Assembly: GCA_022821645.1 (NCBI GenBank)
Contig: JAJEDE010000011.1
Coordinates: forward strand, 186,001 to 250,000
Length of the DNA: 64,000 nucleotides
Source of the DNA: Chloroflexota bacterium
GTDB taxonomy: Bacteria; Chloroflexota; UBA11872
Direction of reading: 5' to 3'
Under the pieces are notes generated by a model that did not search any database, had not been told where the DNA came from, and was given only the letters and a program-made list of their open reading frames with translations. Shown one piece after another: positions 17,255 through 26,008 of the stretch (position 1 is the stretch's first letter; each line of letters opens with the position of its first letter). Both the position numbers and the translations under genes were made by a program.

Positions 17255-18202
17255 TCAGCGATAGGTGTCTTGAAGTCTCGAGATGTCCTGTCCCGGCGTA
17301 GCCAGTTCAAGGAGGCTGCTGGTTCCCAGTTCCGGCAGCCGACCCGCCAACTCATCCTCGTATGTCGGAGCGTCAACCTGGTAGAGCACCCCGATGGGAA
17401 TCCGGTCGCCCCACTCAAACGACTTCGCGATCGCCGCCTGCTGCTTGGCCACGATCTCGTCCTGGTTGCTCGGGTCGTGCACCCGACCGTCGAACCCTTC
17501 ATCCGCGAGCCGATAGGTGCGGCTGTGCCCGATGTCTCTTCCGCGGAAGAAGTCGATCGTCATCAGATCGTTGTAGATCGGGCAGGGCTGCAGGATGTCG
17601 ATGAGCGCGGTTCCGCGATGCTGCACGGCCTGCACGATCAGGTCGACGAGGTCCGGCTGCGCCATCGCGTAGCCGCGGGCAATAAACGTATAGCCGGACG
17701 CGATAGCCAGCCCAATGGGATTCACGCTCTCCTGGATCGCCGCTTCGGCCATCCCCTTGGTCTTTTGTCCGCGGCGCATGGTTGGAGCCGCTTGCCCCTT
17801 GGTCAGGCCGTAGACGCCGTTGTTGTGGACCAGGTAGGCGATGTTGACGTTTCGCCGACCCGAGTTAACGAAATACCCGGCGCCGATGCCGTAGCCGTCG
17901 CCATCACCCCCGGCCACCAGGACCTCGAGGTTTGGGTTGGCCAGTTTGACGCCGGTTGCCACGTTGAGGGCCCGCCCATGCAGGGTGTGGAGGCCGTAGG
18001 CGTTGATGTAGTGCGGAATCTTGCCGGAGCAACCGATGCCCGAAATGACCGCGACCTCGTGCGGCGGTCGCCCGAGCTTGGCCAGCGCCTGCTTCACCGC
18101 GCTCAGGATCCCAAAGTCGCCGCAGCCGCCGCACCAGTCCGGATGCGAGTCCTCAACCCCAAAGGTCTTGGCCGTCAATCGTTCGGTGTCAGCGACTACC
18201 AC
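17255..18202 (-). CDS. korB: 2-oxoacid:ferredoxin oxidoreductase, beta subunit
   Basis: TPP-binding subunit of an enzyme that oxidatively decarboxylates a 2-oxoacid (most likely 2-oxoglutarate, from the sucCD neighbours) to an acyl-CoA, passing electrons to ferredoxin. About 315 residues. The DWCGGCGDFG motif is at 22-31 and the TPP-binding GGDGDGYGIG stretch, followed by HNNGVYGLT, lies in the middle; this is the KorB/PorB pattern. The start is uncertain: the GTG at 18202 leaves a 17-base gap to the alpha-subunit stop and an upstream GGAAGG, whereas an earlier ATG (18271) would overlap that gene. It is downstream of the alpha subunit in one operon. Confidence 0.92.
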   Translation of the reverse strand: MVVADTERLTAKTFGVEDSHPDWCGGCGDFGILSAVKQALAKLGRPPHEVAVISGIGCSGKIPHYINAYGLHTLHGRALNVATGVKLANPNLEVLVAGGDGDGYGIGAGYFVNSGRRNVNIAYLVHNNGVYGLTKGQAAPTMRRGQKTKGMAEAAIQESVNPIGLAIASGYTFIARGYAMAQPDLVDLIVQAVQHRGTALIDILQPCPIYNDLMTIDFFRGRDIGHSRTYRLADEGFDGRVHDPSNQDEIVAKQQAAIAKSFEWGDRIPIGVLYQVDAPTYEDELAGRLPELGTSSLLELATPGQDISRLQDTYR

Positions 18203-18219
18203 GGTATTCGTTGCCCTTC

Positions 18220-20130
18220 CTACGGGTGCGACAGCACCAGCCGGCCGAGGTCGGCTGCCGAGTGCTCGCATACAGCTTCAACAACTTCGTCCTGAGAGAA
18301 CGGGCGCCCGTCATACTTCAGGGCCATCCGTTCAAGCTTAATCCCGGTTTGCTCCGCGATCAGCATGCCCAACTGCCCCATGTAATTGTCTTCGACTAGG
18401 ACCACCCGGCGGGCGCGGTTCAGCTTCTCGCGCACAACCGAGGCGGGGAACGGTCGCAGCAGCCGAATCTGCAGGAAGTTGGCGGAGATGCCATGCTCGG
18501 ATTCCAGCACCGGCAGGGCGTCCGTGATCGGCCCGCGCGTCGAACCCCAGCCGACAATTGTCACGTCGGCGTTCTCCGGTCCAACAAGCTCATACTGCCA
18601 TTCGTCTGGAATCTCGTCGGACGCCAAATCGAGCTTCTGCATGCGCTTCTCCATTTGCGCCATGCGGTTCTCAACCTGCTCGTCGATTCGTCCGCGCTCC
18701 GTATGTTCGTCGCTGGTCGTCACGTACTGTCCACCAGGCGTACCGAAAACCGCGCGCGGGCTGATCCCGGACTCGGTCAGGCGGTGCCGCCGGTACGGTT
18801 CCGAGCCGTTCATCTCCAGCGTCCAGTACTCGCCACGATCGATGGGGAGTCCATCCAGTCCCAGGTCCTTGAGCGTGACCAGGGAATTCGCAATGAACTT
18901 GTCGGCCAGTACCACCACCGGCATTTGGTAGCGGTCCCCCCAGTTGAATGCCATGTGGGTGATGCGCGCGGCTTCGCGCGCGTCGCCGGGTGCGACGACG
19001 ATATGGGGAAACTCGCCGTGGGCGGGCTGCAAGGCAAACCGCAGGTCCTGCTGCGACTGGCGCGTGGGGAGTCCCGTACTCGGCCCACCACGCTGCCAGA
19101 GAATGACGACGGGGCCTGCGGCCTCGGTGATCGATGCAAAGCCCAGGCCTTCGGCCATCAGGCTGAAGCCCGGGCCGGCTGTTGACGTGGCCGCGCGGAC
19201 GCCGGCGTGGGCCGCTCCCACCGCCATGTTCATCGAAGCTATCTCGTCTTCTGCCTGGAGAACCACGATCGGGTACTGGGTCTGCTGGCGTTCCAGCATC
19301 ACGCTCTCGTCAGACGCGGGGGCGATGGGGTAGTAGGTTTGAAACGCGCAGCCGGCGTGAATTTTCGCGATCCCAACGGCATCCACACCCTTGATCAGCA
19401 TGTGGCCGTTGCGCTCGGAGCGTGGCCGCAGCGTGACGTGAAACTCTTCCTTGGCGTACGCACGCCGCGCCTGCTCGGCCGCGTGCAGTAAGACGTGGCG
19501 ATTCATCTCCACCATGTCCTGGTGGCGTGCTGGAAGCACCTCCGCCACCAGGGTCACGACGTGACTGATGTCAAAGTCCAGCAGGGCGCAACTGGCGCCA
19601 ATTGGCACCATGTTGCGCATCACGCTGTGGCGCCGGGCGTTGTACGCAACGCCGAGTTCCTCGACCGACTCCCGTACCAGGTCGTCGTAGGCAAGGGCAA
19701 CGAGGTGAATGTCGTCCCGTTCAATCGCCGAATGGTCAGTTTTGGCCTTGGCGTCCAGGATGACCGCGCCGTCCGGCGCCACCCGGTGCAGGTGGCCGCC
19801 ATGCCGCTGGTAGTCCTGATACTCCGGTGTTCCAAACAGCGTCTCGGAGTCAAGCGCCAGCAGCAGATCCACCTGTTCCACGTGTGAATGGACCGGCGTG
19901 TCGCTCGTCCGCACCCGGTACGAAATGTGGCGGCCCATGATGTTCGAGTGGTATTCGATGTTCGAGAACACATACAGGCCGGCCCGCGCGCAGGCCTTGG
20001 CAAAGACCTCCGCCGAACTATTGACGCCGCCGGTGAGCGCAGGACCGCCAATCATCCACGAGAGAGCGTTTTCCTTCATCGCGTCGTCGCCTGCCAGTGT
20101 CCAGTTGGACTGCCCGTGGCGGGCGACCAA
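18220..20130 (-). CDS. korA: 2-oxoacid:acceptor oxidoreductase, fused gamma-alpha subunit
   Basis: Partner of the beta subunit encoded just downstream. The 636 residues contain an N-terminal gamma domain (about 20-210, starting IGGPALTGGVNSSAEVFAKA, a glycine-rich acceptor loop) fused to the alpha domain, where YYPIAPASDE corresponds to the YPITP motif and AEDEIASMNMAVGAAHAG to the pyrimidine-binding region. This fusion is typical of KorA-like enzymes. The ATG at 20130 is used; an ATG 17 codons later (MKENALSWMIGG) is equally plausible because conservation begins there. It follows sucD by 57 bases. Confidence 0.92.
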   Translation of the reverse strand: MVARHGQSNWTLAGDDAMKENALSWMIGGPALTGGVNSSAEVFAKACARAGLYVFSNIEYHSNIMGRHISYRVRTSDTPVHSHVEQVDLLLALDSETLFGTPEYQDYQRHGGHLHRVAPDGAVILDAKAKTDHSAIERDDIHLVALAYDDLVRESVEELGVAYNARRHSVMRNMVPIGASCALLDFDISHVVTLVAEVLPARHQDMVEMNRHVLLHAAEQARRAYAKEEFHVTLRPRSERNGHMLIKGVDAVGIAKIHAGCAFQTYYPIAPASDESVMLERQQTQYPIVVLQAEDEIASMNMAVGAAHAGVRAATSTAGPGFSLMAEGLGFASITEAAGPVVILWQRGGPSTGLPTRQSQQDLRFALQPAHGEFPHIVVAPGDAREAARITHMAFNWGDRYQMPVVVLADKFIANSLVTLKDLGLDGLPIDRGEYWTLEMNGSEPYRRHRLTESGISPRAVFGTPGGQYVTTSDEHTERGRIDEQVENRMAQMEKRMQKLDLASDEIPDEWQYELVGPENADVTIVGWGSTRGPITDALPVLESEHGISANFLQIRLLRPFPASVVREKLNRARRVVLVEDNYMGQLGMLIAEQTGIKLERMALKYDGRPFSQDEVVEAVCEHSAADLGRLVLSHP

Positions 20131-20187
20131 ATCTCCTCCAAGCGCTTCGTTATTCCGTCCATTATCACCAGCCGGACACTCTCCTAC

Positions 20188-21069
20188 CTATTGCAGTCGG
20201 TCTACCAGCAAGCGGGCGGCGTGCTCCGGCGTCTCGCCAACCAGCACACCAGCCGCGCGCAGCGCGGTTTCTTTCGCGGTCGCACTGCCGGACGTGCCTG
20301 ACACGATGGCGCCCGCGTGCCCCATCCGGCGTTCGGGGGGCGCGGTTTTTCCGGCAATGAATGCTGTAACGGGCTTCGTCATTTGCTCCTGAATATACGT
20401 TGCCGCCCGTTCTTCGTCGTCACCGCCGATTTCACCCAACAAGACTACTCCATGAGTCTCGGGATCCGTCTCAAACATCGACAGTACATCGATGAAGCGT
20501 GTCCCGATGATGGGATCGCCGCCGATCCCAACTGTAGTGGTCTGCCCGGCGCCCAGATCGGTCAGGTGCTGAACCACCTCGTAGGTGAGCGTTCCGCTGC
20601 GACTTACGACGCCTACGTGTCCCGGTGAGTGTACTGCCCAGGGCATTACCCCAACCTTAACGCCGTCCCCTGGCGTGGTGACACCCGGACAGTTCGGCCC
20701 GATCAGATGCGAACCGGCCGCACGAACCCTCGGCATGACTCGAAGCATGTCCAGGACGGGAATGCCCTCGGTCAGACAGACAATGACGTCCAGACCCGCA
20801 GCCGCGTCTTCAAGAATGGCGTCCGCGGCGAAGGCGGCCGGTACGAAAATGCATGCGACGTTGGCGCCGGTTTCCTGTGTGGCCTCTACGACCGTATTGA
20901 AGACGGGCACGTCCTCTAGGCCTTCCACCGCTGCGCCCGCGCGACCCGGTGTGACCCCGGCCACAACCTGCGTGCCTGCTTCTCGCATCAGCCGGGTGTG
21001 AAACGATCCCTGGCTCCCGGTCATGCCCTGCACGACGAGCCGCGTGCTTCCGTCAAGCAGAATGCTCAT
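20188..21069 (-). CDS. sucD: Succinate--CoA ligase, alpha subunit
   Basis: Converts succinyl-CoA, phosphate and ADP or GDP into succinate, CoA and NTP together with SucC. The 293 residues include the CoA-binding Rossmann domain ([14 protein letters not shown] near 12-25) and the phosphohistidine loop [11 protein letters not shown], placing the active His near residue 251. Length matches the family. The start overlaps the sucC stop by four bases (ATGA), so the pair is translationally coupled. The oxidoreductase genes downstream would make its acyl-CoA substrate. Confidence 0.95.
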   Translation of the reverse strand: MSILLDGSTRLVVQGMTGSQGSFHTRLMREAGTQVVAGVTPGRAGAAVEGLEDVPVFNTVVEATQETGANVACIFVPAAFAADAILEDAAAGLDVIVCLTEGIPVLDMLRVMPRVRAAGSHLIGPNCPGVTTPGDGVKVGVMPWAVHSPGHVGVVSRSGTLTYEVVQHLTDLGAGQTTTVGIGGDPIIGTRFIDVLSMFETDPETHGVVLLGEIGGDDEERAATYIQEQMTKPVTAFIAGKTAPPERRMGHAGAIVSGTSGSATAKETALRAAGVLVGETPEHAARLLVDRLQ

Positions 21070-22196
21070 CGCGCCGCCTCAACGACTTGCGCGGCTGCTG
21101 AGTCCATCGAGCGTTCCGCGCCGATCCCGGCGCCTTCCAGCAGTTCCAGGGCCTCGGCCTCGCGCGTGCCGGCGACTCGAACCACCAGCGGAACCTCCTG
21201 CGTCAGGCGTTCGCGGGCGGCAATAACCCCGGCCGCCACGTCGTCGGCCCGCGTGATGCCGGCAAAAATGTTCACCAGCACCGCGCGCACGTTGGGATCT
21301 TCAAGAATGAGCTCGAACGCGGTTGTGATCTTCTCCACGCCGGCGCCGCCGCCCACGTCCAGGAAATTGGCCGGCTCCCCGCCGTAGTGCTTGATCACGT
21401 CCATCGTGGCCATGGCAAGCCCGGCGCCATTGACCATGCAGCCGATCGTGCCGTCCAGCTTGATGTAGCTCAGCCCGGCGGCCCGTGCGCGTTGCTCGGC
21501 CTCGCTCTCCTCGTGCGGGTCGCGGAGTTGCTCGATCTCCCCCTGACGGCCCAGCGCGTTGTCGTCGATGTTCAGCTTGGCGTCGATGGCTTGCAGATCG
21601 CCGGCGTCGTCGACCACCAGCGGATTGACCTCGGCGAGGGAAGCGTCGACGTCGACAAAGGCCTCCACGAGCCCCTGGGCGATGCCCACGAACTGACGAA
21701 CCTGCGAGCCGCTCAGCCCGAGCGCGAATCCAAGTTGCCGGGCTTCCCAGTCGGCCAGTCCGGCCAGCGGGTCCACGTTCACTCGGAGGATTGCGGACGG
21801 GTTCGTCGCCGCCACCTCCTCAATGTCGACGCCGCCCTCGGCACTGGCCATCAGCACCAGCGACTGGGCCGTCCGATCAATCACCACGCCCAGATATAGC
21901 TCGCGAGCGATGTCCACGGCTGGCGCAACAAGCACTCGGCGAACAGGCTCACCGCCAATGTTCAAGGCGAGGATGTGTGTCGCTGCCTCGGCGGCTTCCT
22001 CGAGTGAGTAGACCAGCTTCACGCCCCCGGCCTTGCCGCGTCCACCGGCAAGCACCTGAGCTTTGATGACAACAGGACATCCAAAGGCACTCGCCGCCTG
22101 CGCGACGTCGTCGGCCGTCGCGGCCACACGCCAGTCCGGGACAGGCAGGCCGTGGCGCCGGAAGATCTCGCGGGCGTCGCATTCGTGGACCTTCAT
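21066..22196 (-). CDS. sucC: Succinate--CoA ligase, beta subunit
   Basis: ATP-grasp subunit of succinyl-CoA synthetase, 376 residues. The N-terminus [20 protein letters not shown] and the [17 protein letters not shown] segment are characteristic, as are [21 protein letters not shown] and the [15 protein letters not shown] segment before the C-terminal CoA-ligase domain. Length and order fit SucC. It is the first gene of the sucCD-korAB series and lies 45 bases after the Ndk stop. Confidence 0.95.
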   Translation of the reverse strand: MKVHECDAREIFRRHGLPVPDWRVAATADDVAQAASAFGCPVVIKAQVLAGGRGKAGGVKLVYSLEEAAEAATHILALNIGGEPVRRVLVAPAVDIARELYLGVVIDRTAQSLVLMASAEGGVDIEEVAATNPSAILRVNVDPLAGLADWEARQLGFALGLSGSQVRQFVGIAQGLVEAFVDVDASLAEVNPLVVDDAGDLQAIDAKLNIDDNALGRQGEIEQLRDPHEESEAEQRARAAGLSYIKLDGTIGCMVNGAGLAMATMDVIKHYGGEPANFLDVGGGAGVEKITTAFELILEDPNVRAVLVNIFAGITRADDVAAGVIAARERLTQEVPLVVRVAGTREAEALELLEGAGIGAERSMDSAAAQVVEAAR

Positions 22197-22241
22197 GCGT
22201 TGCCCGGAGCCAACGACCTTGGAGACGCCGGGATTGCTCGC

Positions 22242-22697
22242 TCAGTCCGACTCATACACCCAGCGATCAAGCGGCCGCTCGTAGTCCAGCACTTCGTGAG
22301 CTTCGAACCAGTGCGCAATCTCTCGGGCCGCGGTTTCCGGTGAGTCGGAGGCGTGAACGAGGTTACGAAGACCCGCCAGCGCTAAATCCCCTCGAATCGT
22401 GCCCGCCGCGGCCTCATGCGGCCGGGTCGATCCCACCATCGCCCGCACAACCGAAATAGCCTCCGGTCCTTCCAGCACCACGGCCACGACCGGTCCGCTC
22501 TGCAGGTGGGCAACAAGGCCGTCGAAGAAGAACTTTCCCTCGTGCTCGGCGTAGTGTTGGCTCGCCTGCTCAGCGCTCGCAGCCACCAGCTTCAGCCCAA
22601 TCAACCGCAGCCCGCGCTGTTCGAACCGCTGCAGAATCTGCATCGCGATCGCGCGCTGCAGCGCGTCGGGCTTGAGCAGGACTAGCGTCCGTTCCAT
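22242..22697 (-). CDS. ndk: Nucleoside diphosphate kinase
   Basis: Transfers the gamma-phosphate among nucleoside di- and triphosphates through a phosphohistidine. The 151 residues begin MERTLVLLKPDALQR, the classical start, and NLVHASDS carries the active His near residue 115. The start at 22697 is supported by AGGAGGG upstream. Length is slightly above the roughly 140-residue norm. It sits between the Roadblock-like gene and sucC, in the same direction. Confidence 0.95.
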   Translation of the reverse strand: MERTLVLLKPDALQRAIAMQILQRFEQRGLRLIGLKLVAASAEQASQHYAEHEGKFFFDGLVAHLQSGPVVAVVLEGPEAISVVRAMVGSTRPHEAAAGTIRGDLALAGLRNLVHASDSPETAAREIAHWFEAHEVLDYERPLDRWVYESD

Positions 22698-22725
22698 TCG
22701 GTTTCCCTCCTGTGGACGCCCATCC

Positions 22726-23073
22726 TCAGGCGTCAGGTTCATCGTTCGCCGCGAGCAGGCTGGTCAAGCCGTCGCGCACGCTGTCCACATCCAGGTCCAG
22801 TCCGCCGATTACGACGGTCTGCCATTGTCCCCACCGCATGGCTAGACATTGGGTGTCCTCGGTCAAAAACCAGATCTCCGCGATCTGCCCCAGTCCCATC
22901 GTCTCAACCGCTTGCTCCATCGTTCCGATACTGGCAGAGAGCAGTCCGGGGCCAATAGACCCGCCACGTCCCCCAAGATCGCCGGTCGGTATCTCGCCAA
23001 TCTTCCAGACGGCGGCGCCGGAAACGCCGGGCAGGCGCTGGATTCCCGCGTGCAGGTCGGCGGCGGAGGTCAC
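22726..23073 (-). CDS. Small Roadblock/LC7-like protein
   Basis: A 115-residue protein whose GTG start overlaps the TGA stop of the TPR gene (GTGA), showing translational coupling. The pattern of an opening helix (HAGIQRLPGVSGAAVW), a Gly-rich stretch, a helix with MEQAVETMGLG and closing strands (IAEIWFLTED, TVVIGGLDLDVDSV) fits the Roadblock/LC7 fold, which in bacteria often binds or regulates small GTPases such as MglA. No MglA-like GTPase is in the window. A longer frame in phase upstream is Arg/Pro-rich and overlaps the TPR gene, so I exclude it. Family is tentative. Confidence 0.6.
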   Translation of the reverse strand: MTSAADLHAGIQRLPGVSGAAVWKIGEIPTGDLGGRGGSIGPGLLSASIGTMEQAVETMGLGQIAEIWFLTEDTQCLAMRWGQWQTVVIGGLDLDVDSVRDGLTSLLAANDEPDA

Positions 23074-24452
23074 TCCGTCGATCCGCCTGCGACATTCGCC
23101 GCCCGCAGATAGGCGTCCGCGGCTGCCTGGGGACGGCCGGTCTGCATGTAGTGATCGCCCAAGAGCTTCCAGGCCGAACCCCGCAGCTCCCGGTGCGCCA
23201 CGGCTTCCAGGAGCAGTCCGTCGACACGTGAAACGTCGGGGTCGTTCCCCGTGACGATGTCGGTCAACATGCGCTCGGCTTCCGTCCATTCTGAGTTCTC
23301 GATCAAGTGCCGCGCCCAGTCAAATGTGGAGAAGGACGCACCCTCGGTGGGCTCCTCCTGACTCGCAACGGGCCCTGCCGCCGCGTCCGGCGTTCCCGAC
23401 TCCCCGGCAGATTCGTCAAGCCGCAACTGCTCGGGCGAAACAGCAGCGTCGTGACCCGCGGCAGGCAAGCCACTGTCCGGGTCTCCAGGAGCTTCAGCGT
23501 CTGCCGGCCCCTCCGCCGTTCGCGAAGGCTGGGCCATGACGGCGGATTCCCCCGGCGCCTCGGCCTGTTCTTCCCTACCGTCGTCTATCTGAACTTCCGC
23601 CGGCCCCGGATCGGAGTCCGGCGAAGCTGCGTGAGCCTCATCGACTGACGACGGACCGGCGTCCGACTCGAGCGTCCCATTCGACGGCTTGATAAGTTCC
23701 GGTGGCAAGTCGACATCGACCATCTCAGGCAGCACAAGGCGATGAACTTCTAGCGTGCCCAGCAATTCCCGTGCTTCCCGAAACTCCGGGTCGACGCGAC
23801 CGATCCGATCCAGGAGTTCCTGACCCTCGGCCGTGCGCCCTCGCTCCGAGAGGATGTGGGCACGCATCACGGCAGCGCGGACGCACTCCTCCGCCTGATC
23901 GGCGACGACTCGGCACTCAGCTTCGCAAGCCCGCAGCCGCCCAAGCCGCCACAACGCTTCAGCCAGCGTGAGGCGGACGTCAACGCGCTCTGGACTTTCG
24001 CTCACGGCCACGCGCGCGTGGCGCTCCGCCAGGTCTGGCCAACCGCAGTTGAGATGAACGCGTGCCAGAACCGCGGCGCTCGTGTCCAGGGAGTCAGGCT
24101 CGACATTCAGGATCTCGAGAGCGGAGTCCAGCACCGCCGGATCGTTCGGAATCAGTTCCACCGCCTGTCGTGCAGCCATGCGAGCTCGGTCGGTATCTCC
24201 TCGACGTTGAAACACACGTGCCTGCGCGGCACGGGCTTCCGCGTTTGACGGCTCCGCGGAGGTCACGGCACGCAGGTCATCCAGCGCGGCATCGCTGGCA
24301 TTTGTCTCTTCGGCGAGCAGTGCGCGCAGTAACCGCGCGGGCGGGTAGCTGGCAAACTCGGCCAGGAGGCGATCGGCAATCGAACCGGCCAGCTCAGAGT
24401 CGCCGTCAGCCAGCGCCTGTCGCGCCAGATCCGCCGCTTCGCTTGGCCGCAT
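23070..24452 (-). CDS. Tetratricopeptide-repeat protein
   Basis: About 460 residues of mostly Ala/Leu/Glu/Arg-rich paired helices. TPR-like units can be seen in the N-terminal 240 residues (for example SNAEARAAQARVFQRRGDTD and LAEALWRLGRLRACEAE) and again at the C-terminus (GSAWKLLGDHYMQTGRPQAA). Between them, from about 265 to 380, lies an acidic Pro/Ala/Glu/Asp-rich disordered linker. TPR repeats serve as protein-binding scaffolds. The start is probably the ATG at 24452, which overlaps the end of the M16 peptidase gene; an ATG at 24464 is possible. It lies between the peptidase and the Roadblock-like gene with overlapping junctions on both sides. Confidence 0.8.
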   Translation of the reverse strand: MRPSEAADLARQALADGDSELAGSIADRLLAEFASYPPARLLRALLAEETNASDAALDDLRAVTSAEPSNAEARAAQARVFQRRGDTDRARMAARQAVELIPNDPAVLDSALEILNVEPDSLDTSAAVLARVHLNCGWPDLAERHARVAVSESPERVDVRLTLAEALWRLGRLRACEAECRVVADQAEECVRAAVMRAHILSERGRTAEGQELLDRIGRVDPEFREARELLGTLEVHRLVLPEMVDVDLPPELIKPSNGTLESDAGPSSVDEAHAASPDSDPGPAEVQIDDGREEQAEAPGESAVMAQPSRTAEGPADAEAPGDPDSGLPAAGHDAAVSPEQLRLDESAGESGTPDAAAGPVASQEEPTEGASFSTFDWARHLIENSEWTEAERMLTDIVTGNDPDVSRVDGLLLEAVAHRELRGSAWKLLGDHYMQTGRPQAAADAYLRAANVAGGSTE

Positions 24453-24453
24453 G

Positions 24454-25743
24454 TCAACCAACACCCGTCAGCATCAGCGCGGTGGGAATCTCAACGCTGG
24501 CATCGACTGGGCCCGCAACCGCGATCACCGGCCAGTCAGGCACCAAGCAAGCGCGGGCGGCGGCGTTCACGTCGTCGTGCGTCAGGCCGCGAAAACGCCG
24601 AATCAGTGCATCGGGAGCGAGCGGGGTGGACTCCAGCGCGTGTTCGCGGGCGTACCAGGCGGCCAAGACTGCCGAGTCTTCCAGCGACCGCACCATGCCT
24701 CCGATGGCATATGCCTGCGCTCGCTCAAACTCTTCCACTGTTACGCCGCGTTCAATCACCCCGGAAAGCTCGCCGAGAACAATCGTAATGGCCTTCGTCA
24801 GCAAGTCCGGGTCCGTGGCCCCGTCAATCGCGAGAACGCCCTGGTCGCCGCAGTACCCAACATCGGCGCCGATGTCATATGCCAGGCCGTGTCGCTCACG
24901 GAGTTCCAATACCAGCCTGGCGCCAAAGCCGGCGCCCAGCACGGCGCCCAGCAACTCCAGCGCGTAGCGGTCACGGCTTGACCGACCGGGTGTGAATCCG
25001 GCAATGGAAAAGTACGCCTGCTCGGCCTCGCGCCGAATAATCTGAATTCTGTCGGCTGACTGACCGTTCGTATGGACTTCGGGATAGAGTTCGCGCGACC
25101 CGGCCGGCGCCGTGCCAAACGCGTCGGCGAGCAGGTCCAACGCCATCGCCGGATCGAGCGCCCCCGCTACGCTCACGATCGTGTTGCGGCCGGCAAACAT
25201 CGCGGCGGCTCGCTGAAGCAGGGCGTCACGGGTCAGGGAACTCACGGTTGCCGTCGTTCCGGCGACTTCACGCCCAAAGGGATGCTTGGGCCAAAGTGCG
25301 GCCAGCACGGCTCGACGAGCAGACTCCTCCGGAAGATCGTCAAGCAACGCCAATTCGTCGAGAATGACCGTGCGCTCCTTTTCAATGTCTTCCGGATCCA
25401 TCGCCGGCTCATGCACCATCTGCGCCACAATCCGGAGCGCGTCGGGCCAAGCCTCGGCTGGAACCTTGGCGCCGACGACGGTCAGTTCCGGTTCAGTTGC
25501 CGCATTGATCTGCCCGCCCAGACGTTCGATCGCGCAGGCAAATGCGCCAGGTTCGTGCGAGCGGTTGCGAAACAGCATGTGCTCAACGAAGTGCGTCACA
25601 CCACTTAACTCGCCCGGCTCGCTCCCCGAGCCAATGCGCGAGGCTACGTGCAAGCTGACCGCCGCCGTGTGCGGCACAGCAGTTGCAATGAGATGGGCGC
25701 CGTTAGGCAGCGCACGCTGTACAGCCATGGACGCGGCAATCAT
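24454..25743 (-). CDS. M16-family (insulinase/pitrilysin-like) zinc peptidase
   Basis: Processing-peptidase-like metalloprotease, 429 residues, a single M16A/B two-domain half. The inverted zinc motif HFVEH is at 51-55, with the third ligand in the later EDIEKERTVILDE helix, so it should be active. The C-terminal domain has the AYFSIAGF-type strand and the ERHGLAYDIGADVG segment of the family. It may act as a homodimer. No signal peptide is evident. It begins the minus-strand run just after the COX24-like gene and overlaps the TPR gene. Confidence 0.92.
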   Translation of the reverse strand: MIAASMAVQRALPNGAHLIATAVPHTAAVSLHVASRIGSGSEPGELSGVTHFVEHMLFRNRSHEPGAFACAIERLGGQINAATEPELTVVGAKVPAEAWPDALRIVAQMVHEPAMDPEDIEKERTVILDELALLDDLPEESARRAVLAALWPKHPFGREVAGTTATVSSLTRDALLQRAAAMFAGRNTIVSVAGALDPAMALDLLADAFGTAPAGSRELYPEVHTNGQSADRIQIIRREAEQAYFSIAGFTPGRSSRDRYALELLGAVLGAGFGARLVLELRERHGLAYDIGADVGYCGDQGVLAIDGATDPDLLTKAITIVLGELSGVIERGVTVEEFERAQAYAIGGMVRSLEDSAVLAAWYAREHALESTPLAPDALIRRFRGLTHDDVNAAARACLVPDWPVIAVAGPVDASVEIPTALMLTGVG

Positions 25744-25774
25744 CGAGGCGGTAGCTGGCCGGATGGCCGAGCCG

Positions 25775-25903
25775 CTATGGCTGCTGACGCGTCCGTCGGC
25801 GAGAAGGCGAGTTTTCTGCTTCGCGTTCGGCCTTGCGGCGCACTCGATCGCGTTTCTTTGTGCGACGGTGCTTGCGCCAGGCCACGCGCTTACGCTTATT
25901 CAA
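25775..25903 (-). CDS. AURKAIP1/COX24-like tiny basic protein
   Basis: A 42-residue, extremely basic peptide starting MNKRKRVAWRKHRRTKKR. The spacing of the KRKR, KHRR and KRDRVRRK clusters matches the COX24/AURKAIP1 motif known from bacterial mini-proteins associated with the small ribosomal subunit. The TTG start at 25903 is the only plausible initiator near the motif; no convincing ribosome-binding site precedes it, so the start is uncertain. The frame continues upstream without ATG and with unrelated composition. It precedes the M16 gene by 31 bases and is divergent from the isomerase gene at 26009. Confidence 0.6.
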   Translation of the reverse strand: MNKRKRVAWRKHRRTKKRDRVRRKAEREAENSPSRRRTRQQP

Positions 25904-26008
25904 AGGAGGCGTACGCCCAGTTCTGAGTAACCACAGGTTTCGAGAAATGATAACAGGAACGCCGATTAGCTCTGCTACGCTGCCGCCCCGAAGGAGCAGG
26001 GCCCAACC

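Noticed and set aside
22726-23289. Longer version of the Roadblock-like gene
   Set aside because: The first 72 codons overlap the TPR gene and are Arg/Pro-rich; the GTG at the GTGA overlap with the TPR stop is a better start.
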